Positions 1 to 5,911 of a DNA stretch of 8,996 bases are shown here, one piece after another. Where the stretch lies: positions 1-8,996 of the forward strand of contig JAJZFO010000335.1 in assembly GCA_021805305.1 (NCBI GenBank). The letters are read 5' to 3'. Below the pieces are notes generated by a model. That model saw only the letters and a list, made by a program, of their open reading frames with translations. It searched no databases and was not told where the DNA came from. This DNA is from Actinomycetes bacterium (GTDB lineage Bacteria > Actinomycetota > Acidimicrobiia > Acidimicrobiales > RAAP-2). The position numbers and the translations under genes are program-made. Numbering within the stretch: position 1 is the stretch's first letter; each line of letters starts with the position of its first letter.

Positions 1-1
1 C

Positions 2-313
2 ACGTTCAACGTGTTCCGTTCCGGGCTGGGCATCACCGCGAACGGCGCGTTGGTCTACGTCGGCGGTCCGGGACTCTCGATCAGCGACCTGGCGGACACC
101 CTGGTGCGCGCCGGGGCGGTGCGCGCCATGGAACTCGATATCAACACCGACTGGGTGCAGTACACGACGTACGCGGGCCCCATCGGAACCCCGGTCAACG
201 GCGCGAACGGGACCAACCTCCTGCCCAGCATGAACGGCAACCCCGGTCGGTTCTTCGCGAACTGGTGGCTCCGCGACTTCTTCGTGATGAGCCTTCGGCC
301 CCAGTACCAGTAG
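2..313 (+). CDS. Phosphodiester glycosidase (NAGPA-like) family protein, C-terminal part
   Basis: This is the 3' end of a gene that enters from the left edge; the reading frame is already open at base 2, and the GTG at 11 is an internal valine. About 103 residues are visible before the TAG at 311-313. Visible signatures are an FRSGLGIT segment, then a GALVYVGG strand, a helix with LADTLVRAGAVRAMELDIN, and a C-terminal FFANWWLRDFF segment. This order fits the C-terminal half of the phosphodiester glycosidase domain (PF09992, family of the N-acetylglucosamine-1-phosphodiester enzyme), in which the helix is followed by an acidic active-site loop. Here that loop reads MELDIN rather than the classic LDGGGS. 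I believe this variant is common in actinobacterial secreted members, but that is from memory. Substrate unknown; the N-terminus and any signal peptide lie outside the window. It converges on the DPA operon. Confidence 0.75.
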   Translation, partial: TFNVFRSGLGITANGALVYVGGPGLSISDLADTLVRAGAVRAMELDINTDWVQYTTYAGPIGTPVNGANGTNLLPSMNGNPGRFFANWWLRDFFVMSLRPQYQ

Positions 314-346
314 TCGCGCGGGCCGACCGCGCCCGGGGCGGGGCTC
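314..346. other. Convergent intergenic gap with a short GC hairpin
   Basis: This 33 bp gap separates two convergent stop codons. A 5-bp perfect stem GCGCG (316-320) / CGCGC (328-332) with a 7-nt loop can form. No T-run follows on either strand, so it is not a canonical intrinsic terminator. In high-GC actinobacteria T-less hairpins may still end transcripts, but short GC stems also arise by chance. It is recorded as what the gap holds rather than as a proven terminator. Confidence 0.25.
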
Positions 347-1114
347 TCAGCGATCCATCACCTTGCGCCACAGCGGACCCGGTAGGTGGCGCAAGACGGC
401 GTAGACGTACTTGAGGACCGGTGGACTCCAGATGATGCGCTCACCCTTCTCGAGGCCCGCGATGACCGTGTCGGCGACCTCGTTGACCCCGGTGGTGAAG
501 GGCACCTCGGCCAGGCCGTGGGTCATGCGCGTGCGCACGGCGCCCGGACGCACCAGTTGCAGGCTGACGCCGGTGCCGATGAGCGAGTCCGCCAGGCCCT
601 GACAGAGGCGGTCGAGTCCGGCCTTGGCCCCGCCGTAGAGGTAGGCGCTCGCGCGCACGCGTACCGCGCCGACCGAGGAGATCACCAGGATCCGTCCGCT
701 GCCCTGGGCGACGAGGCGGTTGCGCACCTCGGTCAACGCCGCCACGGGCCAGGTGAAGTTGACGTTCATCACGCGGGTCGCGGCGGCGACGTCGCTCTGG
801 TCGCGCGTCTGATCACCGAGTAAACCGACCGCCACGATGACCAGGTCGACGTGAGCGCCCACCTGGGCGAAGGCGCGCGCCACCGTGTCGCGGGCGTTGG
901 CGGGGTCCTCGGCGTCGAAGACGACGGTGTCGGTGCGCGAGGCGCCGTAGTCCAGCGCCTCGCGCGCGGCCTCGTCGAGCAAGTTCTGATTACGTCCGGC
1001 GAGGACGACCGTGTGGGCGCGCGCCGCGCAAAGCTTCTTGGTGATGGCGCGCGCGATGTCGGAACTGCCGCCCAGGACGACGACGTTCTGGGGCTGGGCG
1101 AAGGCGTTCTCCAT
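347..1114 (-). CDS. dprE2: Decaprenylphosphoryl-2-keto-beta-D-erythro-pentose reductase (DprE2)
   Basis: Short-chain dehydrogenase/reductase of 255 aa. It should reduce the 2-keto intermediate made by DprE1 with NAD(P)H to give decaprenylphosphoryl-arabinose, completing the 2'-epimerisation. Visible: the nucleotide-binding loop GGSSDIA (15-21), VAVGLLGD (95-101), the ISS catalytic serine region (146-148), YxxxK at Y160/K164, and the RPGAVRTRM loop (189-197). The C-terminal VLRHLPGPLWRKV closely resembles what I recall of the mycobacterial protein Rv3791, also about 254 aa, so identification is firm. Start choice: GTG at 1120 overlaps the dprE1 stop as GTGA, but the AGGAG at 1126-1122 is too close to it. 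The same AGGAG stands 7 nt before ATG 1114, which I prefer; GTG 1120 would add two residues. Last gene of the minus-strand operon. Confidence 0.92.
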   Translation of the reverse strand: MENAFAQPQNVVVLGGSSDIARAITKKLCAARAHTVVLAGRNQNLLDEAAREALDYGASRTDTVVFDAEDPANARDTVARAFAQVGAHVDLVIVAVGLLGDQTRDQSDVAAATRVMNVNFTWPVAALTEVRNRLVAQGSGRILVISSVGAVRVRASAYLYGGAKAGLDRLCQGLADSLIGTGVSLQLVRPGAVRTRMTHGLAEVPFTTGVNEVADTVIAGLEKGERIIWSPPVLKYVYAVLRHLPGPLWRKVMDR

Positions 1115-1116
1115 GA

Positions 1117-2451
1117 TCACTCTCCTACTAGGTGCAGGCGGCGCGCGAGGTCGCTCGCCAACTGGTGTCGGGGATCGACGCGGTTCTTGATCTCGAGGAA
1201 ATCGGGCAGGCGCGGGTACATCACCCGCACGGACTCGGGGCTGAGGCGCGAGTCCTTGGCGAGGTACACCCGCCCGCCCGCCTCAATCACCATCTCGTCG
1301 AGGTCGTCGAGGACTCCGGGCAGGGCCCCGGGGCCGATCGGGAGGTCGAGGGCGAGGGTCCAGCCCGAGATCGGGAAGGAGAGCAGTCCGTGGTTGGCGG
1401 GACCGAAGCGTTTGAGGACGGCCAGGAAACTCGGTACGCGCGAGGACGACAGTCGCTCGACGGCGCGCACGACCACGTCGGCCTGGGCGTCGGCGACCGC
1501 GAACTGGTACTGGACGAAACCGCGTCGTCCGTAGAGTCGGTTCCAGTCGCCGACGCCGTCGAGGGGGTGAAAGAACGAGCCGAGCGACTGCACGTCGCCC
1601 TCGCGTTGACGCGGGGCGCGCCGGAACCAGAGTTCGTTAAAGGCCCGGATGCTCAGGGGGTTGAGCAGCCCCGAGGGGGCGTTGAAGGGTACGCGAAGAC
1701 GCCTCGGCGCGGGGGGCACCAGCGTCGCGTCGTCGAGGTCGCGCCGCGTCGCGTGCTCGCCGCGCGTGAGGATGGCGCGCCCCATCCGGGCCCCGCGGGT
1801 CATGCAGTCCACCCAGGCGACTGAGTATCGGTAGCCGTCGTCGCCCGCGACCATCGCGGCCATCACCTCGTCGAGGTTCGCGTGGCGCGTGGTGTCCACC
1901 AGGACCCGGTCGGTCTCGATCTTGTGCAGGCGCAGGGTCACCGTCGTGACCACCCCGGTGAGTCCCATGCCACCGATGGTGGCCCAGAAGAGGTCGGGGT
2001 CGAGGGTGGGCGAGACCGTGACGTGGCCCTGGGGCGTCACCAGGCGCATCTCGAGCACGTGGTCGCCCAGGGAGCCGTCGCGGTGGTGGTTCTTGCCGTG
2101 CACGTCGGCGGCAATCGCCCCCCCGAGCGTCACCTGCCGCGTGCCGGGGGTGACCGGAACGAACCAGCCCAGCGGGATGGTGACCGCGAGGAGTTCGTCG
2201 ATCGACACGCCGGCGCCGACGCTCACCACCCCGTCGGCCGCGACGGCGCCGATGCCGCCCAGGGACCGATTGTCGAGGACGACGCCCCCGCTCAACTGGG
2301 CGGCGTCGCCGTAACTGCGCCCCAGCCCGCGCGCGATGACGCCGTTGGCCAGCGCCATCTCGCGCGCGACGGCGTCCTCACTCGCCGGACGCTGGACGTC
2401 GGCGAACGCGGGCGTGGTGCGACCCCACCCGGTGAGTCGTTGGCGGGTCAT
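1117..2451 (-). CDS. dprE1: Decaprenylphosphoryl-beta-D-ribose 2'-oxidase (DprE1), FAD-linked
   Basis: Flavoprotein of 444 aa (mycobacterial DprE1 is about 461). It oxidises the 2'-OH of decaprenylphosphoryl-ribose to the keto form, the first half of epimerisation to DPA. Order: N-terminal RLTGWGRT; FAD-binding domain with ARGLGRSYGD (Y47), PGTRQVTLGGAIA and DVHGKNHH (H118, K120, matching His132/Lys134 of the M. tuberculosis enzyme); substrate domain with VAWVD (W213), FFHPLD, FVQYQF (Q314, Q316), a GW-containing strand at 363-370, then LAKDSR (K399, the Lys418 equivalent) and SDLARRL near the end. The GW strand has Ala367 where M. tuberculosis has Cys387. Start ATG 2451 overlaps the ubiA stop as ATGA and has GGAGG 9 nt upstream. 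A longer open frame continues upstream to 3375, but it runs out of frame through ubiA and is not coding. Confidence 0.95.
   Translation of the reverse strand: MTRQRLTGWGRTTPAFADVQRPASEDAVAREMALANGVIARGLGRSYGDAAQLSGGVVLDNRSLGGIGAVAADGVVSVGAGVSIDELLAVTIPLGWFVPVTPGTRQVTLGGAIAADVHGKNHHRDGSLGDHVLEMRLVTPQGHVTVSPTLDPDLFWATIGGMGLTGVVTTVTLRLHKIETDRVLVDTTRHANLDEVMAAMVAGDDGYRYSVAWVDCMTRGARMGRAILTRGEHATRRDLDDATLVPPAPRRLRVPFNAPSGLLNPLSIRAFNELWFRRAPRQREGDVQSLGSFFHPLDGVGDWNRLYGRRGFVQYQFAVADAQADVVVRAVERLSSSRVPSFLAVLKRFGPANHGLLSFPISGWTLALDLPIGPGALPGVLDDLDEMVIEAGGRVYLAKDSRLSPESVRVMYPRLPDFLEIKNRVDPRHQLASDLARRLHLVGE
1122..1126 (-). promoter_or_regulatory. Shine-Dalgarno site of dprE2
   Basis: AGGAG on the minus strand lies inside the last codons of dprE1. 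Its spacing is 7 nt to ATG 1114 but only 1 nt to the alternative GTG 1120. It therefore decides for the ATG start and implies that dprE2 is translated by ribosomes finishing dprE1. Confidence 0.65.
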
Positions 2452-3350
2452 AGGTAGGTACCTCCCAGCACGAGTCCGGCCCAGACGATCGCCAGGACCT
2501 GTACCGTGCGGTTCTTCAAGAGTAGGTCCTCGGGTGATTCGCCCTCGGGGGATTCGGCCCCGCGGATGATGAACAAGATGGCCAACACCACCGGGACCGT
2601 CGTCAGGCGCAGGGGGACGATGCTGTGCTTGATCGACGAGAGTCCGGTGGCGGAGGTGTCGATCGCCCAGAGGCAGTAGGCCGTGACCACGACGGTGGCC
2701 GAGAGGGTGAGGGCGGAGTGCAGGAACTCGCTGGTGTACTCGGCCAAGACGACGCGGTTGCTCGATCCCACGTGGCGCAACTCCGAGGAACGCTTGCCCA
2801 CCACGAGGAAGAGGGCGCCGAAGGTCACGACGATGAGGAACCACGTCGAGACGGGGATGTGCGAGGCCACCGCGCCGCCGTAGGAGCGCAGGAAGAACCC
2901 GCTGGCCACGAGGCCGAGTTCGATGATGACGGCGTTCTTGAGCCAGTAGATGTAGCTGAGGGTCTCGATGATGTAGAGGACCAGGATGAGGTAGAAACCC
3001 GCGGGGTGGTGGATGAAGACGGGCAGCGTGAGGCCCACGACGCCCAGCATCGCCGAGGCGCTGAGCGCCGCGCGCGGCGAGAGGTCGCCCGAGGCGATGG
3101 CGCGGAATCGCTTGGTGGGGTGCTGGCGGTCCGACTCGAGGTCGCGCAGGTCGTTCAAGATGTACATGCTCGAGGCCACGAGGCAGAAGGCCGCGATGGC
3201 GACCACGGTATTGACGAAGACCGTGCGGTGAAACAGTAGTCCCGCGGCGCCCGGGGCGACCACCAAGAGGCCGTTCTTCACCCACTGGGGGATGCGCATG
3301 GCCGACGCGAGGGAACGCACCGCGCCTCGGGAACTGCCGGGGGCTCTCAC
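2448..3350 (-). CDS. ubiA: Decaprenyl-phosphate phosphoribosyltransferase (UbiA family, Rv3806c-like)
   Basis: Integral membrane prenyltransferase-fold protein of 300 aa (Rv3806c is about 302). It should transfer 5-phosphoribose from PRPP to decaprenyl phosphate, the committed step to DPA, at the inner membrane. Visible: the RIPQWVKN entry motif (19-26); the first Asp-rich motif NDLRDLESD (66-74) running into HPTKRFRAIASG (77-88), characteristic of this subfamily; about nine hydrophobic segments between 28 and 299; and a second motif region LKNAVIIELGLVASGFFLR (137-155). In the second region Glu144 stands where I recall an Asp in the mycobacterial protein. The cytosolic loop KRSSELR (186-192) is also typical. 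Start GTG 3350 gives the usual N-terminal tail before RIPQWVKN; ATG 3300 would cut it to two residues. First gene of the ubiA-dprE1-dprE2 operon; its TGA overlaps the dprE1 ATG. Confidence 0.92.
   Translation of the reverse strand: MRAPGSSRGAVRSLASAMRIPQWVKNGLLVVAPGAAGLLFHRTVFVNTVVAIAAFCLVASSMYILNDLRDLESDRQHPTKRFRAIASGDLSPRAALSASAMLGVVGLTLPVFIHHPAGFYLILVLYIIETLSYIYWLKNAVIIELGLVASGFFLRSYGGAVASHIPVSTWFLIVVTFGALFLVVGKRSSELRHVGSSNRVVLAEYTSEFLHSALTLSATVVVTAYCLWAIDTSATGLSSIKHSIVPLRLTTVPVVLAILFIIRGAESPEGESPEDLLLKNRTVQVLAIVWAGLVLGGTYL
2461..2465 (-). promoter_or_regulatory. Shine-Dalgarno site of dprE1
   Basis: GGAGG on the minus strand, 9 nt before ATG 2451 and inside the end of ubiA. It supports this start over the long upstream open frame and points to translational coupling with ubiA. 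Confidence 0.65.
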
Positions 3351-3358
3351 GACCCTCC

Positions 3359-3364
3359 AGGCTA
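3359..3364 (-). promoter_or_regulatory. Candidate -10 box of the ubiA-dprE1-dprE2 operon
   Basis: Minus-strand TAGCCT fits the actinobacterial TANNNT -10 pattern and ends 8 nt before the GTG at 3350, so the transcript would begin at or within a base or two of the start codon (leaderless). The intervening bases contain GGAGG, but only 3 nt from GTG, too close for normal Shine-Dalgarno use. No clear -35 hexamer is seen. Inference from pattern and spacing only. Confidence 0.3.
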
Positions 3365-3379
3365 GCCGTCACCACTCGC

Positions 3380-3402
3380 GACCCCCGGACGACGGGGGGG
3401 TC
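3380..3402. repeat. Inverted repeat in the divergent promoter region
   Basis: A 7-bp perfect inverted repeat, GACCCCC (3380-3386) and GGGGGTC (3396-3402), has a 9-nt centre. It lies between the two divergent GTG starts and covers the expected -35 zones of both candidate promoters. It could be an operator for a dimeric regulator or simply a GC-rich chance palindrome. No regulator is encoded in the window. Confidence 0.35.
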
Positions 3403-3411
3403 CGCCTCACG

Positions 3412-3417
3412 TAAGAT
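3412..3417 (+). promoter_or_regulatory. Candidate -10 box of the B12-domain/sucCD/pur/folD operon
   Basis: TAAGAT matches TANNNT and ends 8 nt before GTG 3426. That is the same spacing as the divergent ubiA promoter candidate, again suggesting a leaderless start. There is no Shine-Dalgarno upstream of either GTG 3420 or GTG 3426, which supports a leaderless reading. A convincing -35 is missing. Confidence 0.35.
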
Positions 3418-3425
3418 GAGTGGTC

Positions 3426-3836
3426 GTGAAGCGCACCTACCGAGTAGTGGTCGCCAAGCCCGGTCTGGACGGTCACGATCGTGGCGCCAAGGTCATCGCG
3501 CGCACGCTGCGCGACGCCGGATTCGAAGTGGTGTACACCGGCCTGCACCAAACGCCCGAACAGATCGTCGAGGCCGTCGTGCAAGAGGACGCGGACGCCC
3601 TCGGACTCTCGCTCCTGTCGGGCGCGCACCTGGTGCTGGTGCCGCGCATCGCGGAGTTGCTGCGCGCGCAGGACCGCGACGACGTGGTGCTGGTGGTCGG
3701 GGGCATCATCCCCGACGCCGACGTCGCGCGCCTCCTCGAGGTGGGGGTCGCGCGGGTGTTCACGCCCGGCGCCTCGCTGCAGGAGATCGGCACCTGGCTC
3801 GAGGACACCCTCGACGCCGTGGGTTCCGCGTCGTAA
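3426..3836 (+). CDS. Stand-alone cobalamin-binding domain protein (methylmalonyl-CoA mutase small-subunit type)
   Basis: A protein of 136 aa (138 if GTG 3420 is used) that is entirely a B12-binding Rossmann-like domain. Numbering from GTG 3420, it has [10 protein letters not shown] with the axial-ligand histidine (H19 in DGHDRG, 17-22), GLSLLSGAH (62-70) for the nucleotide tail, LVVGG (91-95), and [11 protein letters not shown] (109-119). This is the pattern of the C-terminal domain of methylmalonyl-CoA mutase and its relatives, which rearrange acyl-CoA carbon skeletons with adenosylcobalamin. The catalytic large (TIM-barrel) subunit is not in the window, so the exact mutase (methylmalonyl-, ethylmalonyl- or 2-hydroxyisobutyryl-CoA type) cannot be fixed. 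sucC follows after 36 bp, which favours methylmalonyl-CoA to succinyl-CoA. I chose GTG 3426 because of its spacing from the TAAGAT box; GTG 3420 remains possible. Confidence 0.85.
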   Translation: MKRTYRVVVAKPGLDGHDRGAKVIARTLRDAGFEVVYTGLHQTPEQIVEAVVQEDADALGLSLLSGAHLVLVPRIAELLRAQDRDDVVLVVGGIIPDADVARLLEVGVARVFTPGASLQEIGTWLEDTLDAVGSAS

Positions 3837-3857
3837 ATTTCGCCGTCCCCCCAATTT

Positions 3858-3863
3858 AGAAAG
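3858..3863 (+). promoter_or_regulatory. Shine-Dalgarno site of sucC, shifted type
   Basis: AGAAAG stands 9 nt before the sucC ATG in a short A/T-rich patch. It lacks GGAGG but would pair with the extreme CUUUCU 3' tail of actinobacterial 16S rRNA. The patch also has TAAATT (3834-3839) overlapping the previous stop codon, a possible weak internal -10 box. Confidence 0.4.
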
Positions 3864-3872
3864 CAGAAACGA

Positions 3873-5015
3873 ATGGATCTCTTCGAGTATCAGGGAAAGC
3901 AGTACTTCTCGCGCTTCGGCATCGCCGTGTCCCCGGGTGACGTGGCGGACACGGTCGACGAGGCGGTCGCGGTCGCCGAGCGCGTGGGCTACCCGGTCGT
4001 CGTCAAGGCGCAGGTCAAAGTGGGTGGCCGGGGCAAGGCGGGCGGCGTCAAATTGGCCCACGACGTTGACGAGGTCCGTCGCCACGCGGGCGACATCTTG
4101 GGCCTGGACATCAAGGGTCACGTCGTGCGTCGACTGTGGATCGAGCGCTCGAGCGATATCGCCAAGGAGTACTACGCCTCCTTCACCCTGGACCGTCCCA
4201 ACAAGGCGCACCTCGGGATGCTCAGCGCCCAGGGCGGCGTCGAGATCGAGGTCGTGGCCGAGGAGAACCCCGACGCCATCGCGTTCTTGTCGATCGACCC
4301 GGTGCGCGGACTGGACATCGAGACGGCGCGCCGTTGGGTGCACGAGGCCGAGCTCGACGAGGCCGCGCGCGAGCAGGCGGCGCAACTGCTGGTGAAGCTC
4401 TACGACTGCTACACCACCGGTGACTGCGACCTCGCCGAGATCAATCCGCTGATCCTCACCCCCGACGGCACCGTGCACGCCCTCGACGCCAAGGTGACCC
4501 TGGACGAGAACGCCTCGTTCCGCCACCCCGAATGGGAGGAATACCGAGCCACCGAGACCGAGGACCCCCGCGAGAAGATGGCCAAGGAGAAGGGCCTGAA
4601 CTACATCGGCCTCGACGGCACCATCGGCATCATCGCCAACGGCGCGGGTCTCGCGATGTCGACCCTGGACGTGGTGAACCAGGTCGGGGGTTCGGCCGCG
4701 AACTTCCTCGACATCGGCGGGGGCGCGAACGCGGACGTCATGGCGGCGGCGATGGAGGTCATCAACGCCGACCCCAAGGTGACCGCGATCTTCGTCAATA
4801 TCTTCGGTGGTATCACGCGCGTGGACGAAGTCGCCCAGGGCGTACTCGAGGCCCTACGCCGCGTGAGCATCACGGCGCCGATCGTGCTGCGTCTCGACGG
4901 CACCAACGCCGTCGAGGGCCGCGCCATCCTGGCCCCTCACCTCAACGACCGACTGATCACCGAACCCACCATGTTGGACGCCGCTCGTCGCGCCGTGTCC
5001 CTCGCGAACGCCTAA
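3873..5015 (+). CDS. sucC: Succinate-CoA ligase (ADP/GDP-forming), beta subunit
   Basis: This 380-aa protein (E. coli SucC is 388) is the nucleotide-binding subunit of succinyl-CoA synthetase, a TCA-cycle enzyme. It interconverts succinyl-CoA and succinate with formation of a nucleoside triphosphate. It begins with the typical [10 protein letters not shown]; the ATP-grasp part carries [18 protein letters not shown] (43-60), LAEINPL (188-194, with the metal-binding Glu189/Asn191 pair) and ALDAKV (203-208). The C-terminal CoA-ligase domain has [20 protein letters not shown] (247-266), NFLDIGGGA (277-285) and NIFGGITR (309-316). All expected blocks are present with no sign of damage. sucD follows 8 bp downstream. 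ATP versus GTP preference cannot be read with confidence. Confidence 0.97.
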   Translation: MDLFEYQGKQYFSRFGIAVSPGDVADTVDEAVAVAERVGYPVVVKAQVKVGGRGKAGGVKLAHDVDEVRRHAGDILGLDIKGHVVRRLWIERSSDIAKEYYASFTLDRPNKAHLGMLSAQGGVEIEVVAEENPDAIAFLSIDPVRGLDIETARRWVHEAELDEAAREQAAQLLVKLYDCYTTGDCDLAEINPLILTPDGTVHALDAKVTLDENASFRHPEWEEYRATETEDPREKMAKEKGLNYIGLDGTIGIIANGAGLAMSTLDVVNQVGGSAANFLDIGGGANADVMAAAMEVINADPKVTAIFVNIFGGITRVDEVAQGVLEALRRVSITAPIVLRLDGTNAVEGRAILAPHLNDRLITEPTMLDAARRAVSLANA

Positions 5016-5023
5016 GGAGCGCC

Positions 5024-5908
5024 ATGAGCATCTTTGTTGACGAAAACACGAAAGTCATTGTCCAGGGTCTGACGGGGGGGCAGGGTAAGTTCCACGGCCT
5101 GCGCAACCGCGACTACGGCACCAAGGTCGTCGGTGGGGTGACGCCCGGCAAGGGGGGCACCGACGTGGACGGGATCCCCGTCTTTAACACGGTGCGCGAG
5201 GCGGTCGAGGCCACCGGCGCCACGGCGTCCTTCGTCGTCGTCCCGCCGAAGTTCGCCTCGGCCGCCATCCTCGAGGCCGCCGAGGGGGGGATCACCTTCA
5301 TCGTGTGCATCACCGAGGGCATCCCGGCGCACGACGAGGCCGTGACCTATAACAAGCTGGTCGAGAGCTACCCCCACGTGCGGCTCCTCGGACCGAACTG
5401 CCCGGGGATCATCAGCCCCGGCAAGTGCAACATCGGCATCACCTCGGGCGACATCGCCCTGGCCGGCGGCCCGGTGGGCATCGTGTCGCGCTCGGGCACG
5501 CTGACCTACCAGGCGTTGCACGAGTTGTCCCAGCAGGGCATCGGTCAGACGACGTGCGTGGGGATCGGCGGCGACCCGGTGCCGGGCACCAACTTCATCG
5601 ACTGCCTGGCCGCGTTCGAGGCGGACCCCGAGACCAAGGCGGTCATGATGATCGGCGAGATCGGCGGTTCCGAGGAGGAGCGCGCGGCGGAGTGGATCAA
5701 GCACAACATGACCAAGCCGATCGTGTCCTACATCGCGGGGGTCACCGCCCCCCCGGGACGCAAAATGGGCCACGCGGGCGCCATCATCTCGGGTTCGAAG
5801 GGCACCGCGCAGGCCAAGATGGAGGCGCTGGCCGCCGCGGGGGTCCACGTGTGCCTGAACCCGACGGAAGCGGGTCAGAAAATGGTCGAGATCGTCCAGG
5901 CGCTCTAG
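5024..5908 (+). CDS. sucD: Succinate-CoA ligase, alpha subunit
   Basis: A 294-aa protein that binds CoA and carries the phosphohistidine of succinyl-CoA synthetase, forming the active enzyme with SucC. The CoA-binding Rossmann part shows [10 protein letters not shown] (15-24), GGVTPGKGG (37-45) and VVPPKFA (72-78). GPNCPGII (123-130) and SRSGTLTYQ (155-163) follow, and the catalytic loop [10 protein letters not shown] (248-257) contains His250, the phosphorylated residue. Start ATG 5024 is preceded by AAGGAG (5014-5019), which begins at the sucC stop codon, with a 4-nt spacer. The frame stays open upstream through sucC to 4532, but that stretch is out of frame with sucC and resembles no SucD, so no longer protein is proposed. 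Confidence 0.97.
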   Translation: MSIFVDENTKVIVQGLTGGQGKFHGLRNRDYGTKVVGGVTPGKGGTDVDGIPVFNTVREAVEATGATASFVVVPPKFASAAILEAAEGGITFIVCITEGIPAHDEAVTYNKLVESYPHVRLLGPNCPGIISPGKCNIGITSGDIALAGGPVGIVSRSGTLTYQALHELSQQGIGQTTCVGIGGDPVPGTNFIDCLAAFEADPETKAVMMIGEIGGSEEERAAEWIKHNMTKPIVSYIAGVTAPPGRKMGHAGAIISGSKGTAQAKMEALAAAGVHVCLNPTEAGQKMVEIVQAL

Positions 5909-5911
5909 GCC

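Noticed and set aside
386..1534. Plus-strand open frames across dprE2 and the end of dprE1
   Set aside because: Antisense shadows of the DprE2 and DprE1 genes; their composition is non-protein-like.
2452..3375. Upstream extension of the dprE1 frame, giving a 752-residue open frame on the minus strand
   Set aside because: It overlaps ubiA in another frame, is extremely rich in Arg, Gly and Pro, and resembles no family. The ATG at 2451 with GGAGG and an ATGA overlap is the real start.
3351..3425. Riboswitch (for example cobalamin or purine) ahead of the B12-domain operon
   Set aside because: The region is only about 75 bp and shared with a divergent gene, far too short for a cobalamin riboswitch, and no purine-riboswitch core is visible.
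3369..4526. Minus-strand open frame of 385 residues opposite the B12-domain gene and sucC
   Set aside because: Composition typical of an antisense shadow; it also runs through the divergent promoter region, and the plus-strand proteins are unmistakable.
4532..5023. Possible N-terminal extension of SucD
   Set aside because: The frame is merely open through sucC. The extension is low-complexity Arg/Gly/His-rich sequence, and SucD starts at the usual place at 5024 with AAGGAG.
5012..5848. Minus-strand open frame of 278 residues opposite sucD
   Set aside because: Shadow of sucD codon bias, with no family motifs and no plausible ribosome site.
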